Part shown: positions 47,001-56,000 of the stretch, piece after piece
How the letters are laid out: every line of letters begins with the position of its first letter
How positions within the stretch are numbered: position 1 is the first letter of the stretch
From: Antedon mediterranea
Lineage: Eukaryota > Echinodermata > Crinoidea > Comatulida > Antedonidae
NCBI RefSeq assembly: GCF_964355755.1
Contig: NC_092677.1
Location: forward strand, 2,671,001 to 2,735,000
Length of the DNA: 64,000 nt
Direction: 5' to 3'
Position numbers and translations under genes: made by a program
The notes under the pieces: generated by a model
The model's database searches: none
The model's input: only the letters and a program-made list of their open reading frames with translations
Told to the model about the DNA's origin: nothing

Positions 47001-50000
47001 TTGAATTAGTATATAATATAATGATTACTAATTATTAATTTTCTTTTGTTAAGCATATTGAGGCTTTGTATAATACGCTATATAAACCCCATTTATTATT
47101 TATTTGTTAATGATGTAGGTTTTTTTTTAACTTTTAGATTATGTTCAGAAAGCATCCATGGCCATGGAAGCATCAGAGGCTGAAATGGCAGCCTCTAAAC
47201 TTATAGCAGAAGAGGACAAGAAAGCTTCAAATCTATTGCAACTTATTGAGAAACTGGGACAGACAGACAAACCGGTTGTTTACTATGTTGGTGGCTTGCA
47301 ACTCCTTGCAGCTCAAATAAATGATGGTAATCAAAACATGTTATTTACTTGTGAGTTAGTTAGTAGTTGGTTAGTTGTTAATTGATAATAGTTAGTTGTG
47401 AGTTAGTTGTTACTTATTTGTTAGTTAATTGTTAATTGATAATAGTTAGTTGTCATTTACTTGTTAGTTAGTTGTTAGTTAGTTTGTTGTTAGTTTGTTG
47501 TTAGTTTGTTAATACTCATTTTTATATATTTCTACACTCTTCACAGATATATCAAAGACGTTATTTCGTTCAAATTCTGGATTTGAACTGCTTTTTGACC
47601 AATCATACCTTAGCAAGAAAATTCAGCATGCTCCAGTGAGCACGGACACCGAGATCTGTGAGCTTGCAAGAGTGGCCGTACATGTCTGTGTACAAGTCAC
47701 AGCAAAACATGGTAAGAGGGACGTACTGTACATACAGCATAACAATTACTTAATAGTTTAATATCAAAATGTGTTGATAAAATAGTTATAAAACCACCTA
47801 GAAACTAAGTTCTTCTAAGTGAAATGTTTAAAAATCCTTTATAATTAAAGATCGTCTCCAATTAGAGACCACTTTACCTAACTGAAGTTAATGAACACAA
47901 AAGTATAATAGAAATGCTTTAGTTAGGTGATTCTAATAGAAGACCAAGACTGCTAAGAGGGAATAGTAAAAATGAGTTTTAAAATTAGATTAACATTGTT
48001 GTTAATATTATTATTCAACAGAAGTAAACACTAAGTACATACTTGAGCAAGATGGGTTTAATGAGTTCCTTCTCAACTGTCTCCAATCGACGACTAGTGT
48101 TCTGCTGAAAGAGGATTGTGCAAGATTCTTGTTCCAATTGTCACAGACCAGTCTAGCACGATCTATCATTATATCAAGGTTTGATACATCAAGGTAAATG
48201 AGTGGTTGGTAATTATTAGGCCTAGGATACATAGGCTTTTTGTTCCAATTGTCACAGACCAGCCTGGCACGATCTATCATTATATCTAGGCTTGATACAT
48301 CAAGGTAAATGAGTGGTTGGAAATGATTAGGCCTAGGATACATAGGCTTTTTGTTCCAATTGTCACAGACCAGCCTAGCACGATCTATCATTATATCTAG
48401 GCTTGATACATCAAGGTAAATTAGTTGGTGGTAATTATTAGACCTGAAGTATACATATACTCTTCGAAATGATCACATACTGTATGACCATGTGCAATGT
48501 GTTATATACATAGGTTAATGAAGAATTTGCGATTCATTTTTATTTATTTATTGACCAATTCACCTTTGGACAGTCCAAAAGCAAAACATAACAATTTGAA
48601 AAAGAAACAAAAAGAAGGAAAACATAATGAGAGGGGAAAAAAAAAACTTAGTTTGCTTTCATCATTTGCATGTAAATATTGTGTCCATATTGTGTCATTA
48701 TTTGTGAATACTTGTGTATAATTGGGACAGAGAGACAGACAGACAAATTGCATTTATGTTAAGAGATATTACAGTACTTGTTAAGGCTATACATGTTTGA
48801 ATTTAAACATTGTTTTCAATTTTATTAGGCTGATGTTGGGACTGATCAGCTGTGTTCAGATCTCAGAACAAGGAGCTGAAAATGCCATGAAAAGTTTAAA
48901 CAATCTTGCCCTAGAAAAACAGTAAGTACTAAGTCTTTTCTTCAACAGAGTAAGCAATTTAATTCATAATTCTATTCATTTGTATAACAGGGTAGTTTTG
49001 AGAACAGTTACGTAAACGTTTTTAAGCGAACTGTTGATAGGTGTTGTTAGCTTGTCTTGATTTATTAATCAAAACCTTTATATAGCATTATTTGTTTGTT
49101 CTTCAGATTTCTAGGTCTTGTACGTGTAGAAATGAAAACTAACCTATTACCTGCTTTTGAAGAGATTCTCGTAAGTTGTAAAGATTTCTTCTATGCCCAA
49201 ACATTAAGATATCATTCTGAGAATTCTTTATCAACCAGGCACAGATAGTGCAACTTGCATTGATAATTGGTGTCCATGAGTGTTGAGAGGAGAAATAATG
49301 TTGTCTTGAGAGGTGGTGGACTGGTGTTGTGTGTAATACCCACTGTGTGTAGTGGGGTGAGGTAGTGTTTTCTGATGGTTAAAGGGTGGGTGTTGGTGGT
49401 GTAAATGTTTGAGAGGGATGGTCATTTAATGGGTCAGAAAAAAGATATTAATTTTACAGTATGTTTATTTTTGTTATTTCTTTAGCTGCACAGTGAGTCA
49501 TTTAATAGTACTGTATTCCCATTGTGTATTTTATTATTTCTTTATCTGCACAGTGAGTCAGTTAATAGTACTGTATTCCCATTGTGTATTTTATTATTTC
49601 TTTATCTGCACAGTGAGTCAGTTAACAGTACTGTATTCCCATTGTGTATTTTATTATTTCTTTAGCTGCACAGTGAGTCAGTTAACAGTACTGTATTCCC
49701 ATTGTGTATTTTATTATTTCTTTAGCTGCACAGTGAGTCAGTTAATAGTACTGTATTCCCATTGTGTATTTTATTATTTCTTTATCTGCACAGTGAGTCA
49801 GTTAACAGTACTGTATTCCCATTGTGTATTTTATTATTTCTTTAGCTGCACAGTGAATCAGTTAACAGTACTGTATTCCCATCCTTTATTTTATTATTTC
49901 TTTAGCTGCACAGTGAGTCACTTAATAGTACTGTAATCCCATTGTGTATTTTATTATTTCTTTAGCTGCACAGTGAGTCAGTTAATAGTACTGTGTTCCC

Positions 50001-53000
50001 ATCCATTATTTTATTATTTCTTTAGCTGCACAGTGAGTCAGTTAATAGTACTGTATTCCCATTGTGTTAATTTTTATTATTTCTTTATCTGCACAGTGGG
50101 TCAGTTAACAGTACTGTATTCCCATTGTGTATTTTATTATTTCTTTAGCTGCACAGTGAATCAGTTAACAGTACTGTATTCCCATCCTTTATTTTATTAT
50201 TTCTTTAGCTGCACAGTGAGTCACTTAATAGTACTGTAATCCCATTGTGTATTTTATTATTTCTTTAGCTGCACAGTGAGTCAGTTAATAGTACTGTGTT
50301 CCCATCCATTATTTTATTATTTCTTTAGCTGCACAGTGAGTCAGTTAATAGTACTGTATTCCCATTGTGTATTTTATTATTTCTTTAGCTGCACAGTGAG
50401 TCAGTTAATAGTACTGTATTCCCATTGTGTATTTTATTATTTCTTTAGCTGCACAGTGAGTCAGTTAATAGTACTGTATTCCCATTGTGTATTTTATTAT
50501 TTCTTTAGCTGCACAGTGAGTCAGTCAATAGTACTGTATTCCCATTGTGTATCTCAACCATATCCAACATGACACATGATGACCATATTAGGAAACAAAT
50601 GTCAGCTGACAAGAATTTCTGGCAAGCTATGCTGTCAACTTTGGTAAGTAAGTAAGGATCTTAAAAGATTGCAGCCTTCTGATCAAAGTTCCCAATATTA
50701 AAAGATTTTTATTGGTAAATTATCATTATCTTTGAATAAAATAAAATATCCATAGAACAAGAGATCTTAAATGTGCCCATATATGGACATGATGATGTCA
50801 TATCACTACCTAATTTGGGCATATCACTACCATATTTGGACACATCACACTTTTTTGTCGAACTAGTTTGATATTGTAGACAGAGCATTGGCATCTACAA
50901 TGGTTATGCCAGGCACTTGGCAAAGGCAGAATATGCGTGAAGGCAATAAATTTTCACCTTGTTTGTTGAGCCCAAGTAATAAATTTATACAAAAATTGCA
51001 TTTAAGCAGATTGGCAGATGGCGCAAAATAATGGGAAACTCCTGTGCTTATCAGGAGGGTTGGGGGATCTGAATTATTTTTTTAATGATTTTGAACTTGA
51101 TATACATTTTTTCTTCAGAAAACCCATTGTAGTAAGATAAACAGAGAAGAAAGTGAAAAAGTGTTGGAACCTCTACTTGGTTTGTGTATGAACTTATCCC
51201 TTGAGAAAGTTCATGCTGAGCACCAGCTTACACTACCACTTACTAATTGTGTTGTACCGCTACTTAGCAGAACAAATCAACAATTGATAATGGTTTGTTT
51301 ATTTTGCTTTATATATCAACAGTATTACTTTTTAATTAAATGTTCTAATTAAAGAAAATGCTATTCTGATGTTACTATTTGCTAGTGTTCAAAAATCCTT
51401 TTCAAATATAGTTCAAATGTTAATAACCATACAATAGGCCATTATTGGACATAATGTGTCATTGGACTGTATAGAAACATGTATGTTCTGAATAATTTGA
51501 CACTAAAAATAATTTCATATGTACAATATTTTCAAAGTTATGCGATTTTATGTAGTGCAAAGTTCAAAGGTCAATAATGTTAGAATCGGCCATTTTTTGC
51601 AAAAACATGCCATTGGACTAAATATAAATATGTAGTTTCTGAATAGTTTGAGCCATATTGTGTGTCTCTCAGATAAGTGGTTGCTAAGATATGATAAATC
51701 AAGGTCAAAGGTCAATAATGTTAGAATCCGCCATTTTTTGCAAAAACATGCCATTAGACTGGATATAAATGTGTAGTTTCTGAACAATTTAAGCCCTAAT
51801 TTGTATATCTCCGATTAGTGGTTGCTGAGATATGATAAATCAAGGTCAAAGGTCAATAATGTTAGAAATAGCACTTCCATTCATTTTTGGACAAACTTTT
51901 TCATTAAAGTGAATATAAAAACATATATTCTAACGATTTTGACACCATAATTAAGTATCTGTGACTAGCGGTTTTCAAGATACAGAGTACGTTATTAAAA
52001 ATGGCGGCCATTTTTAATTATGCAAATTAGGCTACTTCCTGTTGTCGAAAAATGTCCTAACGTTGATAAATGTGTTCAGTAGGGTCTAAAGAACACATTT
52101 CATCAAAAAAACCTTTTCTTGCAATAGGCCTTACGGCGAAGCTGAAATGATGCCTGGAAAAGCAATCCCGTTCCTCATCAAGCATAATACTTTTTTACCA
52201 CATATACTGTTCTAAATAAATACTAATAGTACAAAAAGTAAAAGTTCCACAAAAAAATACCTGGCGTTTGGTAGAAAATTACCGTTAAAGTTGGTAAATA
52301 TGCTAACGATTTCTTACGAAATAGCGAGGCTGAAACAACTGGTGGCGCACTATAACTAGACTGTACTATTATTATCACGGTTTATAAGAAATATATAGGC
52401 AAGTTATTTATTATCAAAATAGATTTATTCTTTATTTTTTTAAATAAATTTGGTGAATACAAATTTATATTAACTCTAAAATTGAAATTTAGAGTTAATA
52501 ATTATCCCCCGACATTAAAACATTTATAATTACAAATGGCTTCAACTGTTCGTATAATGGTTTCTCCCGACAGGTAGGCTATTAATAGCAGTAGAAATAC
52601 AGCAGCAATATTACATAGTGACTGATATGATTTAACTGTGAAACATATAGAACACATATTCCTAGTAATAAACACCAATGCAATAGTAAATTTAAATTAT
52701 TAAATAAAATACAAACATCAAATATTTGTTTTGTTTCAATGTAATTGTATTTATTCTCATGGTTAATATTTTTCTTTATATTCTCATGGTTACACAATTT
52801 CTTTTAATGGTTACACAATTTCTATTTTTCTTTATATTCTCATGGTTACAGTTTTTATTATTATATTCTCGTGGTTAAATTATTTATTTATATTCTCATG
52901 GTTACAGTTTTTATTATTATATTCTCGTGGTTACATTATTTATTTATATTCTCATGGTTACAGTTTTTATTATTATATTCTCATGGTTATATTATTTATT

Positions 53001-56000
53001 TATATTCTCATGGTTTCCATTTTGTTTTCATTTTTTTTAAATCTTTTTTTTTATTCACATGCTCACAGTTTCTATTTGCATAACCATGGTTAGTGTTTCA
53101 TCACATTGGTTATAGTGTAGGCCTATTACATTACAGTTACTTTTTATGATGATTTTGTTGCATTCAAAACCGTATAAACAATATATTTCATATTCATCTT
53201 CCTTATAGTCTAATTCATCATCTTCAATGCCATAGTCTGGTGTGTCTTCTTTTTCTTCTTCTTCTTCTCTTGTCCTGTTTTCACACTCATCTCATTCACA
53301 CTCGAACAGTTAATCCTAGAGCAAGTGACTTTGGAGTCTGCCTTCTTCCTTTCCAAGCAAGGTACAGGATGTCCTGGCATATCGATAAAATTTTTGTTCG
53401 AGTTTCTTCAGTAACATCTGAAAATGAGGTTTGTATAGTATCTTCTGCAGCACCAACACACTTTGCGATTAGAGTAAACAACTCATATGGCACAATTTCA
53501 GATATGTCAACATCATTAATGTCCGCTGCTCTTGGAGGCCATTCACTCTGCATACCTTTGTTGGATTTGATGGCATTATTTACTATCGTACCTGCAACTA
53601 CATTTTATAGCATTGGGTGAATGAAACATAGTAATAATAAATTTATATAAAGCATATACTGTATTGTGTACAGCATTTATGATCGACACCACTTACTATC
53701 ATAACAGTTTTGTTTTTTGAGTGCATACAGCTTTCACCTCTTTGATCCACAGCATTTCCTTAATTATGCAATAACATTTATTGTTGTTATTTAAAAATAA
53801 ACCAATATATACAAGTTATTGTATTTTAACCGTACCTGCAAAATATAGAGTCCTTAGTTTGTCTCTATTGTCACCATCAGTGGAGATTTCGTGTGTTGTA
53901 GAAGTAGTTGGAATATCTATGTCATACTTTGATGATTCATCTGTCTCTGTTGTACTTTTTCCTGATGACAAAAATGGATCAGCCACAAATCCAGGGGATA
54001 CATTGCTAAAGTACACCAGAACTGATTCATTTCTAATTAAGAAAAAATAAATAAAATATTTAGTTTGACCAATCCACAAAAAAATAATTTTTTTTTAAAT
54101 TATCCCTGGTGAAAAAATCATTTAATATAAACACACTAAGCAACTAACCTTCTTGTGGGTGAATGGAAAATTAGGTTAGGATAATCCATCCTGAGCTTCT
54201 TCTTCAACACGTCTGATCTATAAATAACACATTAATTGATTATAATTAATTGTAACACAGAAACAATGAAGAAATTATTACAGTAACTGGATCTCAAAAT
54301 TATTTCATCGTTTTTAAGAAGGGATCGACAGCCTACCTTATAGTTGACAAGTAAACTTTTTCTGTTTTTTCAATTGATTTCATGAAAAGCTTTTGGAGTT
54401 TTGCGAGTCTTAGTATCTCCTGTCCATACTGTAACCGTTTATCAATTACATCTCTGCAAAATACCTTATAGCTTTGCTTATATGTTAAAAAAACACTTTC
54501 CAATTCCCTGTAAATAATAATAAATACTGTATTATTAAAATATATTTTAATATTTTATAGATTTTGGTGTTTAAAAATTCAACATTTAGACTGAAGCAAA
54601 TAAAAAAAAAATTAAAAATGTAAATTAAAAAAACCAACAGAGTTTTAGAAAGTTACGTTTTACTCACTTTCCAGAATCATGTCGTTTACGTGAATTAACA
54701 ACTATTTTGGTGTAGTTTTTGTAACATTGGTCATGATATCGCACTTCAATACAAGCACAGCTTTTTCCTCGAATGTCTTTTAAAATACTTTCGTCCTCTC
54801 TCATTTCTGCAGCTTTTCGCAACATTCCTGTCATAAATCAAATCAACAAAAGCAATAGTGTGTAAATTCCTAAATGATTGAAATGATATTTTGTTATGCA
54901 TAACTACAGCATGGAGATATAAAATGTATAGCTCCATGATTACACTATATAGCAAAGGTTCACATGGAAGAAATGTCCTGGAACACCTCATTATGCTGTA
55001 CAGTAGGAAGCTTTTCTAATTGGATTACATCAGTTGAGCCTGCAAAACTCATTATAGGATGGGGATTAGAAAGCAGATTGATTAATTAACCATATGTTTA
55101 CAAATTTCAAGGATAGGAGAAACAACAATAACAAGTGAATTTTTTTTCTTCAAATAATTACCTGCATCATCTGTTAAAGCCTTTCTTAATTTATCATGAC
55201 CTCTTTTGCCTTGGATCGTCACTAATTTGTCTTGCAATTTACAAATGATACATTTCTTTGGCAAAATAGTGGCTTTTTGAACCATTGCTGTGGCTGAACT
55301 ACTTCTCAAAAAATGCTTGGCCCTCTTAACTGGTGGCTCATCTGGGCTCTCACTGTCTCCTGCTTGGGATCTCTTTTTGGCAACTCTTGTTTCAGCCTAA
55401 ACATCAATTTCAACGTATAATTAATTTATACAGCATTTTATTTTGTCTTATATAGAGCCTATATTGGTATTTAACTAAAATTAATTTTGTAGCCTACTGA
55501 ATAATATATACTGTATAATATAATATGGCCTAGGCCTACGTAGTAGTACTGGTACTACAGAGTAGAAAGCCCAATCAACAACCAAGCACAGAAACTAAGG
55601 GCACAATATATAGATCTATAAGTAAGTGCAGTAGCACCCTATATACTGTATCATTTAACTATATTATTAACTCTTAGAGTATTCTGATAATAATCGAAAC
55701 CAAATATTACCTTTTTTAGTCGAGATGTATCAGTATATCGCCTGTAACAGGTAGCATGAAAACCTAAGCCTGGATGCTCGCGTACGACATCGTCAAACGA
55801 TTTACCTTCATCAGACATACCAAGCTCCGTCAAATGTATGGCGATTTCCTTGCCGTTTCCATCTAATTTTATCCAACTCTTTGAACAGAGCAACACTTTT
55901 TTCCATCGAATCTCAGTAATTGGACTGATAATTTCATTTGAATGCTTGTAAATTTGGAAAAAACATTTCAACTTTACTTTGTCTGAGCGAGAAGATCCTT

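Noticed and set aside
48011-48391. 126-codon minus-strand ORF
   Set aside because: Antisense shadow of the triplicated TTC12 exon 8 end.
49493-50572. Long repetitive forward ORFs (147, 88 and 98 codons)
   Set aside because: They arise because the exon 11 acceptor unit is 60 bp long; they are in a different frame from TTC12.
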